Shown here: positions 33,597 to 42,375 of the stretch, in pieces
Layout: every line of letters begins with the position of its first letter
How positions within the stretch are numbered: the stretch's first letter is position 1
DNA from: CAIYRG01 sp964446945
GTDB lineage: Bacteria > Pseudomonadota > Alphaproteobacteria > Micropepsales > Micropepsaceae
DNA length: 64,000 bases
Assembly: GCA_964446945.1 (NCBI GenBank)
Contig: CAYUQO010000005.1
Span: 62,001-126,000, forward strand
Direction: 5' to 3'
Made by a program: the position numbers and the translations under genes
The notes under the pieces: generated by a model
What the model was told of the DNA's origin: nothing
Database searches by the model: none
The model's input: the letters and a program-made list of their open reading frames with translations, nothing else

Positions 33597-35038
33597 GCGA
33601 CCGCGCCGCTTTCGTGGTAGATGCCGTCGATGTTGACGCACCAGGGGTCGAATTTGCCAAGTCCCAGTGCCGTGCGCGTGGCGTAAAGTCCGGTCGCCAT
33701 GGCGTGGTCCTGATTGTTGTACTTGAACATGCCGGACCGGCCGATCGGCAGAAAATTCTCAAATCGGTCGAGAAACGACTTGATGGTGGCGATTTTCTCC
33801 TCATAGCCGAGTTCGATCACGGGATAGGCTTTTTCCGAGCGTACGACGAATGCGTCGCTGATCGGGCCATGTGCGATGCCCATTTGCGCGAGCTCGCACA
33901 CCGCGCGCGCAATCAGGTCATTGTCGCTGCTTTCCCAGATGTCGTCGCCGGGAAAGCAAAAATATTCGATTGTCATCGGGTGCATATCCGGTGCGGCGCC
34001 CATGTCCGGCGAGAAATTGCGGTAATCCGAAATGCGCGCCATGCGCACGTCAGACGAGTGTACGTAAATCCAATTGTCGGCAAAGGGCGCCGTGCCTTTG
34101 ACCGCGAGCTTTACACCAACGTGATTCCGGTACCGCAGACTGCGCGAGGCCGCCAAGACTTCCGGCGGAGGCGGTGGATCGATCTGATCCACAATGTCGC
34201 TCAATGGAGCGCTGGAAAGAAAGAAATCGCCGGCGATTTTCTTCTGGCTTCCATCCGCGCGGCGGTATTCGACTGCGATTACGCGGTTGCCGTCACGGCG
34301 GATACGCGTCGCGGTGGCGCCGGTCATGATTTGGCCGCCCGCCCGTTCGACCTTCGCGGCCATTTTCTCGTAGATCTGGCCCGCGCCAAGCCGCGGGTAC
34401 ATGAATTCGTCGATCAGCGTCTTGGCTACCTTCTGCTTCGGGCGGAACAGCGCGTTCATTATGGCAGCGGTCAAGCTTAGTCCTTTGATGCGCTGCCCCG
34501 CCCAATCGGCGCCAATGCGCTGGCAGGAAATACCCCAAACCTTTTCGGTGTAGGTTTTGAAGAAGGTCTCGAACAGGGTGCGGCCAAACCGGTCGACCAC
34601 CCAATCCTCGAAGGTCAGAAGCGGCGCCGTGCGGGGGCGGCTGCGCAGCCGCGCGGCCGCGTAGCTCAAGCACACATTCAAACTCGAACCGATGCCCATG
34701 CCGAACAGCGCGTTCAAAGGCGTCAGGGGGTAATTGAAATATTTCCGCTTATAGAAGATGCGGGTGAGCCTTGAGACGCGGCAGAGATCGGCGCCACACA
34801 TCTCCATAAAAAGCTGCTTCACCTCCTCGTTCAGGGTGAAGAAGCGGTGCGGGCCGATGTCGAAACGGTTTCCCCCGCGTTCGATCGTGCGCGCGAGTCC
34901 GCCGACCTGGTCGAGACGCTCGAGCACGACCGGATTTGCACCGTGCCGCACGGCTTCCAACGCTGCCGCCATGCCGGACGGACCGCCGCCGACGATGACA
35001 AGCTTCAGCGGCAAGGCCATGCGCTCGCTATCCGGCAT
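33593..35038 (-). CDS. FAD-dependent oxidoreductase (amine-oxidase / UDP-galactopyranose-mutase-like)
   Basis: This 481-residue cytoplasmic protein has the N-terminal dinucleotide motif VIVGGGPSGMAAALEA, then LERLDQVGGLARTIERGGNRFDIGPHRFF, typical of the protoporphyrinogen-oxidase/UGM-like group linked to sugar pathways. The C-terminal FAD clasp includes GLYATRTALGLGKFD. The start could be ATG 35038 or ATG 35020; the latter begins right before the dinucleotide fold. It is translationally coupled to the GT39-like gene and lies 9 nt after the GtrA gene. It may reshape a sugar (ring contraction or oxidation) for the lipid carrier. Confidence 0.82.
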   Translation of the reverse strand: MPDSERMALPLKLVIVGGGPSGMAAALEAVRHGANPVVLERLDQVGGLARTIERGGNRFDIGPHRFFTLNEEVKQLFMEMCGADLCRVSRLTRIFYKRKYFNYPLTPLNALFGMGIGSSLNVCLSYAAARLRSRPRTAPLLTFEDWVVDRFGRTLFETFFKTYTEKVWGISCQRIGADWAGQRIKGLSLTAAIMNALFRPKQKVAKTLIDEFMYPRLGAGQIYEKMAAKVERAGGQIMTGATATRIRRDGNRVIAVEYRRADGSQKKIAGDFFLSSAPLSDIVDQIDPPPPPEVLAASRSLRYRNHVGVKLAVKGTAPFADNWIYVHSSDVRMARISDYRNFSPDMGAAPDMHPMTIEYFCFPGDDIWESSDNDLIARAVCELAQMGIAHGPISDAFVVRSEKAYPVIELGYEEKIATIKSFLDRFENFLPIGRSGMFKYNNQDHAMATGLYATRTALGLGKFDPWCVNIDGIYHESGAVA

Positions 35039-35047
35039 GCGACGAAC

Positions 35048-35518
35048 TCAAAACATTTTCGGGATTTTCATCAGGCCATATCGGATTCCGCGGTTGAACG
35101 TCAAGCATTTGTGCGCGGTGAACGAATACAGCGACACAATTGCGATGGTCAGGACCTGCCCCGTCGTATTGGCAAGGGATGAGCCCTGCGCGCCGCGAAA
35201 TATGAGCAGCATGCCAAGCATCGGGCGGATGACCGAGGCGATGGCGGTCGTCAGCACGAGCCCAGATAGTGCGACGATGATGAATGTCCGCGCCTGTTCG
35301 AAGCGCGTGCGATCGTTTCCGGGAAAGGTAAAGCGCCGGTTCAGCGAAAAGTTAATGGCCATGCCAAGCGTGTAGCCCGTGGCAATTGCAAACGGGTAGC
35401 CCTCACTGGAGGTAAGGCCGAGGCCCCGGATGAGAAGAAAACCGGCCAAAAAATTGGCCGCCGCGGCACAGCCGGCGCACAACAGGTAAAGCAGGAATTG
35501 GCGAGAAATCAGCGACAC
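35048..35518 (-). CDS. GtrA-family membrane protein
   Basis: This 156-residue protein has four TM helices. FLLYLLCAGCAAAANFLAGFLL, GYTLGMAINFSLNRRFTF and SLYSFTAHKCLTFNRGIRY are the family signature, including the Asn-Phe-x-x-x-x-(K/R)-x-x-x-F pattern in both halves. GtrA proteins are thought to flip or hold polyprenyl-phosphate sugars. GTG start. It is the first gene of the three-gene minus-strand operon. Confidence 0.88.
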   Translation of the reverse strand: MSLISRQFLLYLLCAGCAAAANFLAGFLLIRGLGLTSSEGYPFAIATGYTLGMAINFSLNRRFTFPGNDRTRFEQARTFIIVALSGLVLTTAIASVIRPMLGMLLIFRGAQGSSLANTTGQVLTIAIVSLYSFTAHKCLTFNRGIRYGLMKIPKMF

Positions 35519-35811
35519 CCAGGCACCAGGAACGTTGGCAAACTCTCAAGCCGCAAATCAGTATTTTGACATTAACTGCTGTCCAGCCGGTTGTCGAAGC
35601 GGCGAAATTATCCACCCGGCAATGATGGCCGATCCGGCGGAGGAGATAGCTGATGCTCGGCCGGAAACCCAGGCCCTGTTGCATTGATTCTCATGATCTG
35701 TACACAGATGACATTCTGCGGATGATATGAGCCAAGCAGGCCGATTCGCGGCATATTCAGCCTGTTTTACTTGCCGAAGTTGCCGAACAGATTGCCTGCT
35801 TTTATAGTCAG

Positions 35812-36696
35812 ATGATGGGTAAGATTGCGAGAGTAGTCGACCTGATTGCGCATGAACCCAGTTATCTACTGGGGCGATTTCATGCGGTCCGCGCGACGTA
35901 TAGCGGGGTGCTGCGCGCGCGTCAGGCGATCGGCCACAGGCCTGAACTCAAGCTTGGCGAAAGATTCCGGGCTCCGAAATTTGCGCTCCAACTCTCACCT
36001 TCCGGGTATGTTGTCTCGCACCGCAAACCGGCTGAACATGTGCGGGAGCTAAGGCAGCGTGCCTGGTCGGGCGGCATTGAGCTGACGGCAGAGGCATGCG
36101 CAGAGCTCACGGCCCACGCGAAAAGTGCGGAACTGGACACGAAGCATGTGCCGCGCCTTGTCCAATATCCCGCCGTCATGGCATCTCCGGAATTGCGTAA
36201 CAGCATCGCAATGGGAACCGTCACGGACTCGTCCCACAATCCGGTGGTGAAGGGCATCGCAGGAGATCCGGCGATTGTAGAACCTGTGCGGGATTACCTC
36301 GGCTACTTCCCGGAGAGAGTCGGTTCCTGGCTGTTCTGGAGTTTCGCGAATGCGCTTTCTCCCGGTCAAAGGGAAGGGCAGTATGAAACGCTGAGTTTTC
36401 ATTACGACGTACACGGATTCAATTTCATGTATGTCAATTTCTACCTGACGGATACGGATCCGGAATCAGGCGCTCACGTCCTGATCGAAGGCACCCATAG
36501 GCACAAGGCTCTCCACCATCTGTTCGGCAGCACGAGAATGGATGATGATACGGCGGTGAAACTGTTTGGCGCCGGTCGGATCAGGGTAATGGACGGGAAT
36601 GCCGGATCGGGTTTTTTCGAGGATACAATGTGTTATCACAAGGCATTGCCGCCGCGCAGGCGCGACCGGCTGATGCTTCAGCTCCGCTACGAATGA
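35812..36696 (+). CDS. PhyH-like Fe(II)/2-oxoglutarate dioxygenase
   Basis: This is a 294-residue protein. The double-stranded beta-helix iron triad is visible: His197 and Asp199 in LSFHYDVHGFNF and His276 in EDTMCYHKALPP, followed by Arg285 or Arg292 for 2-oxoglutarate in RRRDRLMLQLRYE. GAHVLIEGTHRHKALHHLFG lies between them. Family members hydroxylate small molecules, lipids or sugars. It overlaps the aldo/keto reductase start by 4 nt (ATGA), and the FkbM methyltransferase follows it, so hydroxylation, redox adjustment and O-methylation of one substrate may be coupled. It opens the plus-strand part of the polysaccharide locus. Confidence 0.82.
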   Translation: MMGKIARVVDLIAHEPSYLLGRFHAVRATYSGVLRARQAIGHRPELKLGERFRAPKFALQLSPSGYVVSHRKPAEHVRELRQRAWSGGIELTAEACAELTAHAKSAELDTKHVPRLVQYPAVMASPELRNSIAMGTVTDSSHNPVVKGIAGDPAIVEPVRDYLGYFPERVGSWLFWSFANALSPGQREGQYETLSFHYDVHGFNFMYVNFYLTDTDPESGAHVLIEGTHRHKALHHLFGSTRMDDDTAVKLFGAGRIRVMDGNAGSGFFEDTMCYHKALPPRRRDRLMLQLRYE

Positions 36697-37523
36697 GTGT
36701 TCCCATTTTGGGCTTCGGCACAGCTCCCATGCTGGGCCGCATATCGCGCCGCCAAAGTCTCGACGCCCTGGAATATGCATTTGACAATGGCATCCGGCAT
36801 TTCGACACGGCTCGCTCATATGGTTGGGGCGAGGCGGAGAGGTTGTTGGGGGAATTTTTGCGGAATTATCCGCGAGACAGCTATGTGCTCGTCAGTAAAT
36901 GCGGCATCGTCCCGGTGAAATCCGGGCCGTTGCTGCGCACGGCAAAAGCTGCAGGCCGCACAATCCTCCGCGCATTGCCATCGCAACGAAAGCGGGTGCA
37001 GAAAATCGTATCAGCCGGTGGATATACGCCTTCACCCACCTATGATCTGCCGACCCTGCGCGAAAGTCTCGAGCGATCATTGGAGCAGTTGAATTGCTCC
37101 TGGCTCGATGTTCTTTTGCTTCACCATTTTGATCCTGAAACAGACGGTTTTCCGGCCATCATTGACTGGATGAAGGAAATTCAAAAAAAAGGCCTGATCA
37201 GGCGCTATGGGGTCTGTGTTGGAAGGGATCTCGCCGGCGGGCTGAGGTTTCTCGATCGGCAGGGCGTGCTATCCGACTGCATCGTGCAGGTTCCGGTGAG
37301 CCGCGACCTTTTGCAACTGCCCGATCGGTGGAAACAGGTGCAGTTTATTGCGCACTCGCCATTTCGCTCTGCTGAGGTAAATCAATCGAGCGCGCTGACG
37401 GATGTGCTCACGTCCGTTGCGCAATCGTGCCGCTGTGCCGCAGTGGTCTGTTCGATGTATTCGCGGCCGCACATTGAACAGAATCTCCGTGCTTATCGCG
37501 CGGTCCAGGAACGTGGGGAATAG
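36693..37523 (+). CDS. Aldo/keto reductase
   Basis: This is a 276-residue TIM-barrel NAD(P)H oxidoreductase. Catalytic tetrad: Asp38 (RHFDTARSYG), Tyr43, Lys69 (LVSKCG) and His144 or His145 (VLLLHHFDP). The protein is a little shorter than the usual 300-330 residues; the cofactor-binding end is compact. The start ATG 36693 overlaps the PhyH stop. It precedes the FkbM gene by 1 nt. A truncated relative of the same fold lies at 51507-51689. Confidence 0.87.
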   Translation: MSVPILGFGTAPMLGRISRRQSLDALEYAFDNGIRHFDTARSYGWGEAERLLGEFLRNYPRDSYVLVSKCGIVPVKSGPLLRTAKAAGRTILRALPSQRKRVQKIVSAGGYTPSPTYDLPTLRESLERSLEQLNCSWLDVLLLHHFDPETDGFPAIIDWMKEIQKKGLIRRYGVCVGRDLAGGLRFLDRQGVLSDCIVQVPVSRDLLQLPDRWKQVQFIAHSPFRSAEVNQSSALTDVLTSVAQSCRCAAVVCSMYSRPHIEQNLRAYRAVQERGE

Positions 37524-37524
37524 G

Positions 37525-38262
37525 ATGGCACTCGATTTCTCGCATCCGATCGTGGTGCGCGCCCGCAATGCCGCCCGTAAATCCGGCGTTCTGGCGCCGT
37601 TCAAAAGGCTTTATGGCCGGCTCTGGGGCGGCGCATATGAGCCGAAATTCGCCCGCGCCATACTCGCCAGAGTCGCAGCCGGAGATATTGTGTGGGATGT
37701 CGGCGCCAATATCGGCTTCTACAGCAGGCAATTTGCCGAACTGGCCGGAGCGGACGGCCTCGTCGTCGCGTTTGAGCCGTCCCCCCAGACCTTTGAACGC
37801 CTGCGTGACGTTGCTGCCCAGTTCGGGAATATCCAATGCCGGCAAATCGCGCTGGCTGATTCAATCGGGGAAGCAGAATTTTACGTCGGCTCAGCAGGCA
37901 ATGGCGAGACCAACAGCTTTGCCGCGAGTCACGTCCCGGATCGCACCGCCATACGCGTAAAGATCACACGCGGGGAGGCGTTTGCCACCGAAAATCCGCG
38001 CTTGAGCCCCTCTGTGATCAAGATCGATGTCGAAGGATTTGAGCTCGAGGTCGTCAAAGGACTGGGCGAATTGCTGAACTCGCCGGCGTTGCGGGCAGTA
38101 TTTATCGAGATGCATTTTGAAATCCTCGCCGAGCGCGGGCTCAAACATGGGCCGCGTGCGATTGTTGAAAGACTCAAATCTTCGGGATTCGAAACAGCCT
38201 GGATCGATCCCTCGCATCTCTCGGCGCTGCGGCCCGCTAGAGCGCAAACCGGCGAAGTGTGA
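37525..38262 (+). CDS. FkbM-family methyltransferase A
   Basis: This 245-residue SAM-dependent enzyme has motif I IVWDVGANIGFYSRQFAE, motif II region VVAFEPSPQTFERL and the FkbM signature SVIKIDVEGFELEVVKG followed by VFIEMHFEIL. FkbM enzymes methylate hydroxyls, here probably of a sugar. GGGGAAT lies before ATG 37525. It is the last gene of the PhyH-AKR-FkbM unit; a palindrome at 38302-38337 follows and could terminate transcription from both sides. Confidence 0.87.
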   Translation: MALDFSHPIVVRARNAARKSGVLAPFKRLYGRLWGGAYEPKFARAILARVAAGDIVWDVGANIGFYSRQFAELAGADGLVVAFEPSPQTFERLRDVAAQFGNIQCRQIALADSIGEAEFYVGSAGNGETNSFAASHVPDRTAIRVKITRGEAFATENPRLSPSVIKIDVEGFELEVVKGLGELLNSPALRAVFIEMHFEILAERGLKHGPRAIVERLKSSGFETAWIDPSHLSALRPARAQTGEV

Positions 38263-38301
38263 GCGGTTCGCCGGCAGATTGCGCGACCTTAAAGGAATCT
38301 G

Positions 38302-38337
38302 GAGCGTGATCCGATTACGTGTAATTGGATCACGCTC
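38302..38337. repeat. 17-bp near-perfect palindrome between convergent genes
   Basis: An 11-bp stem GAGCGTGATCC/GGATCACGCTC, one G-T pair, and a further 5-bp stem ATTAC/GTAAT with a 2-base loop. It resembles the dispersed GAGCxTGATCC palindromes of Rhizobiales. Its last base overlaps the TAG of the minus-strand beta-helix gene. It may act as a bidirectional terminator although no U-tract follows. Confidence 0.75.
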
Positions 38338-40778
38338 TAGGATGCCTTGACGACCAGGAAATTGTAGACAAACGCCCCGTTGAACGCGCCCGACAGGGCG
38401 TTATTCTTCAGTGTAATAATGATCCGGCCCGGGGCCGCAACAGCTTCACACTCCGGCGCACCGGCAGAATTGCTACCGCCTGCCCTGGTCACCATGATGA
38501 TGTCGTTCTTTTCCACCAGAGCATTCTCGACGGAGATCACGTGTCGTCCCCCGGGCGGGGTGGAAAGATTATCGGTGGTTATCGTGCCTGCGCCGGTATT
38601 CAGAACTCCAGTGTAACCGGCGCCGGCTGTCAGCATCAAAGCACCGCTGTTGACGGCAAGCCTCTCCACGTCCGGAACAAAGCAAATGAAATTCACAAAC
38701 AGATTCGCTTCGGCAGAGGGTGGGCCGATGATGATGCCGATGGAATTTCCAGCCGCCCTTTGTGCGTCGTAACGGCAACTGAAGAGCTGCCAGTCATTCC
38801 CGAGATTCATGGTTGTGGTTGCGGCAGAGAATGAACCTGACGAAGCCGACAATGTGGCCCGGCACGGTGCGCCGGCTCGGGCCATCGCATACAGCGTTCC
38901 CTTTGCCGCCGGCACGAATTTGCCGACGACCATCCTGGACTCAGCGCTGTTGCGCCCGTCCCAATAGCTGAACTCGACGGGATTCCTGGTGTAGAAAAGC
39001 TGCAACGAGCCGGGAATGGGCGACGTGGCATCGGTGAAATCATAGTCATAATCGCTCAGATATTTTCCCCTCGCGGGCGACAGATTCGTTCCGGCAATGA
39101 AGAGGGATCGGCGGTTGTAGTAGAAGCTGGAAGGGTTGGTGCCGATATAATCCGGCTCGAACCCGCCTGTGACCGATATGTCACGCAAATCGCGGCGCCT
39201 GGTGACGAACGGCGTCGTTCCCCCGCCGGCAGAGCGCGACAGAAAGACTTTCGTATTGTCGCTGCCGTAATCGCTGATCGCATTATATTCGTTGCGGGCG
39301 TAGCAGCGGACCGCGTTGCGATTGCCAAAAATCTTGATGTAACGATCGTCTCCAACGCCGGCGCCCAACACATCGAGGACGTTTTCGTGACCCCACAGTC
39401 CGATGAATGCTCCTTTGACATTGCCGTTGACGTTGGGCCCTATGAATTCACTCCTTTCCCACTCGATGCGGATATATTCCTTGTCCGTCATATCGAGTCT
39501 TCCGGGGCCGCCGAGAGGCCCTTCGCAGCCGAATGAGCGGAACATCCCTTGAGTTCCGGCATAACGGTTTCCGGAAGGAAAATTCAAAAACCGCGCGCAC
39601 ACCGCGCCGGGATATATGCTCATTTGCGCAACGGCGCCCTGGCCCCAATTCGCCCACGAAATGCCGACCTTGTTGGCGGAAATCCGCACCATATCCATGA
39701 AAATATTGTCGGGCGCCCATTCAACCGTGCTGTGATAAGCCGGTGCGATACCGCAATTGGCACCATTCGAGAGAATTTTTATTTTCGCGCCGTCGGCGCG
39801 CGCGAGCCGGTAGCTATTCGCTGCTGGATTGACAACCGAGTAGTACACGCCGGCCGGTTCCTTGCCAGACGACAGAAGCCCGCCCGGCGTCACAGTGAAC
39901 ACGCCGTCATCGGACAAAAGAGAGACAATTGCTCCCTCTGCGTAGCCGTGGTTCGGCTGAATGACCAAATCATTCACCGCGTCAAACGAAACCGGCCGGC
40001 AGGCCGGCGGACCGTCGATCCAGCCATAATCGACGGATTGCGTCGAGAAATTCGTAACGTGCGCGAGGATGTGCGGTTGTTGCGAATAAATCCCGCAGCA
40101 GGAATTCCCGGCGCCGGTCAACGCCCGGATCGCTACGTTATCATAGGCGTATTGTTCGCCGATGCCGCCGCGCGGGATGCGGTTGAGCGGAAAAACGATC
40201 GCGCAATTGCCGACACGTTCTCCGGCGAAGCCAAACCGGTTGAGATCGGACGATACGTCCTTCGTATCGTCGATAATGATCGTCACGTCCCGGACATAAT
40301 GTCCGAACGGACGAATGTACCCGGGGGTATCCGGTTCGGCCCAGCTGAAGACGTCCTGTCCCGGCAAACCCTGAACCGCCGAGTTCGCGCCTCTGCCGAA
40401 CAGCGAAACTCCCGTGCGATCGACCGTGCCGGTCAAGTTCCTGCCGCCTGGAGGAGCAATGAGAAGCGGCAATCCGGTCTGCCGGCAATAATCGCAGGCG
40501 TCGTTGTTTGCTTTGGTGTTATCGGTTTTCCCGTCAAGCACCGCGCCGAACCAGCGGACATCGACATAGTCAACCGGCGGGTTGGCCAATTGCGGACGGA
40601 TTCCCGGCGGCGTCACGAGGCCAGTGGGCGCAGCGGCAGCTTGGGTTTGTCGACTCGTGCCGAGCATGGCAAGTGAGGGCAACAGGCCGAGCATCGCTAC
40701 ACGGCGCCGATCTGGCGGGCTTTTCGCTCGATCCGGCCGGCCCTCAAACCAGACGCTTAGCAGTTTCGGTAGTCTCAT
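38337..40778 (-). CDS. Exported right-handed beta-helix protein (pectate-lyase superfamily)
   Basis: This 813-residue protein has a Tat-like signal (RRRVAMLGLLPSLAMLG, residues about 24-40). VDYVDVRWFGAVLDGKTDNTKA is the conserved entry of PF12708-type beta-helix proteins, also seen in phage tailspike depolymerases. The long middle contains repeated short beta strands, and the C-terminal 100 residues form a separate Gly/Thr-rich region. No catalytic motif is recognised. In a polysaccharide locus a lyase, hydrolase or anchoring role for the polymer is likely. It runs divergently to the flippase gene. Confidence 0.72.
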   Translation of the reverse strand: MRLPKLLSVWFEGRPDRAKSPPDRRRVAMLGLLPSLAMLGTSRQTQAAAAPTGLVTPPGIRPQLANPPVDYVDVRWFGAVLDGKTDNTKANNDACDYCRQTGLPLLIAPPGGRNLTGTVDRTGVSLFGRGANSAVQGLPGQDVFSWAEPDTPGYIRPFGHYVRDVTIIIDDTKDVSSDLNRFGFAGERVGNCAIVFPLNRIPRGGIGEQYAYDNVAIRALTGAGNSCCGIYSQQPHILAHVTNFSTQSVDYGWIDGPPACRPVSFDAVNDLVIQPNHGYAEGAIVSLLSDDGVFTVTPGGLLSSGKEPAGVYYSVVNPAANSYRLARADGAKIKILSNGANCGIAPAYHSTVEWAPDNIFMDMVRISANKVGISWANWGQGAVAQMSIYPGAVCARFLNFPSGNRYAGTQGMFRSFGCEGPLGGPGRLDMTDKEYIRIEWERSEFIGPNVNGNVKGAFIGLWGHENVLDVLGAGVGDDRYIKIFGNRNAVRCYARNEYNAISDYGSDNTKVFLSRSAGGGTTPFVTRRRDLRDISVTGGFEPDYIGTNPSSFYYNRRSLFIAGTNLSPARGKYLSDYDYDFTDATSPIPGSLQLFYTRNPVEFSYWDGRNSAESRMVVGKFVPAAKGTLYAMARAGAPCRATLSASSGSFSAATTTMNLGNDWQLFSCRYDAQRAAGNSIGIIIGPPSAEANLFVNFICFVPDVERLAVNSGALMLTAGAGYTGVLNTGAGTITTDNLSTPPGGRHVISVENALVEKNDIIMVTRAGGSNSAGAPECEAVAAPGRIIITLKNNALSGAFNGAFVYNFLVVKAS

Positions 40779-40820
40779 TTCTTGCTCTCAGCACGCCGAT
40801 TTGACAATTGTATCACGAGC

Positions 40821-40852
40821 GCGTTTTGCGATTTCCTCGAATCGCAAAGCGC
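40821..40852. repeat. 13-bp hairpin upstream of the flippase
   Basis: Stem GCGTTTTGCGATT (40821-40833) pairs with AATCGCAAAGCGC (40840-40852), one G-T pair, loop TCCTCG. It has the shape of the TTGCGATT/AATCGCAA short palindromes common in Rhizobiales intergenic DNA. It sits between the divergent beta-helix and flippase genes. Confidence 0.7.
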
Positions 40853-40944
40853 CCTAGATTGCATGATTGACGCGGTTTCTGCGCCGAACCGGCAACCACG
40901 TCGGGCGAAAGCGCTTTGGCGACCCAGAGGGGCATTTCAACGTG

Positions 40945-42351
40945 ATGGAAGCGAAGGACCGATCCGCCGGGCCGAATCGGTTCAGGGCGCCGCTGCATCT
41001 CAGCGACTGGTTATCGGTTTCCCCGCGGTTGTCGCGGCTGCATTTCGGCTTTCTTGCGCAAGGCTATGGTCAACTGGTCCTGATTGGCGTGCGCCTGCTG
41101 GAGGTGCCGTTATTTCTGCACTTCTGGGGTGCCGAGAGTTACGGCGAATGGCTGGTGATCACTGCGATACCAAGCCTGCTGACTTTTGGCGATTTCGGGG
41201 TATCGCAGGGTGCGGTGCGCAGCATGACGACCGCGACTGCGGCGAGGCGGACGGATGAAGCGCTCGCGATTTACCAGTCGGCGGCATTGACGACTTTCGT
41301 GTTCTCGGCCGCCTTTACGGCGATATTTTTATCTTTGTCGATGTTGAGCGGCGCCGGGACCACCATCGGCTTGTCATCCGATACGGCCGCGAAACTCCTG
41401 CCGCTGCTCGCGGTGCTGGCGATCTACACGATGATCTCCATGCAGAGTCTTTTGCTGTTTGGAGTGCTGCAAAGTATGGGCAAATATCCCCTCGGGTTCG
41501 TATTTTTGGGGACAATGCGGCTTGTGGAATTCGCCGCGTCGGCATTGGTGTTGTTTTTTGGCGCCGGATTCTTTGGCGTCGGATCCGCCCTCGCGGCCGC
41601 GCAGGTCGCGGGGCTTGTTGTCCTTTCAATCATATGCGCCACGCACGCTCCGTGGTTGAAGTTCGGCATGCGCCGGATCAGCGCGCGCTCGATACGATCG
41701 CTGATCAAGCCGTCTTTGGCATTTGCTGCCTTTCCTGCCGCTCAAGCCATGAGCTTTCAGGCGCTCCGGCTCGTGATTGGCGGCGGCCTTGGTCCAACGG
41801 CAGTGGTCATATTCTCGACCCATCGGCAATTGGCCCGTTTTTTAAACTTCATTACGAATTTTATGCTCAGTGTGCAGGGCGAATTGGGATTGTGCTTCGG
41901 ATCGGGACATCTCGACCGTTATCGGGATCTGGCCGTGAAGATGTTCAGAACGAGTTTTGCGCTTTTGAGCGCCGGATTTGTCGGCCTGTTGATTGCGGCG
42001 CCGTGGCTCTATGCCCATTGGACCACAGGCCGTGTAGCCTATGACGGCTTGCTGTTCCCAATCTTGCTGCTAAGCGCGTTTGCTGAGATGCTCTGGCGCG
42101 CCGCGGTTGCCCCGGCCATGGCGATCAATCGGCATGAATGGGTTGCGTTGGCATATCTTGTCATTCAGGCAGTCGCCATGATTTCGATCATCGCCATTGT
42201 GGGCGCCGGATTGTCGGGGATCGGATTGATCATATGCGTGGCAGAATTGTCGATGTTGAGTGTCACGCTGTGGGAATTCCGCCGCATCACCGGAGTCCGG
42301 CTGTCGGCGCTGTTGATGCCAGGTCCGTCAAGCCGCGCGAAGCCGATTTAG
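40945..42351 (+). CDS. Wzx-like polysaccharide flippase
   Basis: This 468-residue polytopic protein of the MOP exporter group has about 12-14 TM helices. GVRLLEVPLFLHFWGAESYGEWLVI is the typical first-helix pair with conserved Gly/Glu, and RRISARSIRSLIKPSLAFAAFP opens the second half. It should flip undecaprenyl-linked repeat units across the inner membrane. ATG 40945 is chosen; the frame extends to 40867 without membrane features. The polymerase gene follows 24 nt later. Confidence 0.83.
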   Translation: MEAKDRSAGPNRFRAPLHLSDWLSVSPRLSRLHFGFLAQGYGQLVLIGVRLLEVPLFLHFWGAESYGEWLVITAIPSLLTFGDFGVSQGAVRSMTTATAARRTDEALAIYQSAALTTFVFSAAFTAIFLSLSMLSGAGTTIGLSSDTAAKLLPLLAVLAIYTMISMQSLLLFGVLQSMGKYPLGFVFLGTMRLVEFAASALVLFFGAGFFGVGSALAAAQVAGLVVLSIICATHAPWLKFGMRRISARSIRSLIKPSLAFAAFPAAQAMSFQALRLVIGGGLGPTAVVIFSTHRQLARFLNFITNFMLSVQGELGLCFGSGHLDRYRDLAVKMFRTSFALLSAGFVGLLIAAPWLYAHWTTGRVAYDGLLFPILLLSAFAEMLWRAAVAPAMAINRHEWVALAYLVIQAVAMISIIAIVGAGLSGIGLIICVAELSMLSVTLWEFRRITGVRLSALLMPGPSSRAKPI

Positions 42352-42375
42352 GCCTGAGCCGGAGCAGGGTTGGTC

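Noticed and set aside
35697..35710. ATCTGT/ACAGAT inverted repeat as an operator
   Set aside because: Short and isolated in the 293-nt gap between the GtrA and PhyH genes; no partner site or known consensus.
40801..40830. TTGACA at 40801 as a -35 box
   Set aside because: No TATAAT-like -10 at 16-18 nt spacing; the hairpin begins there instead.
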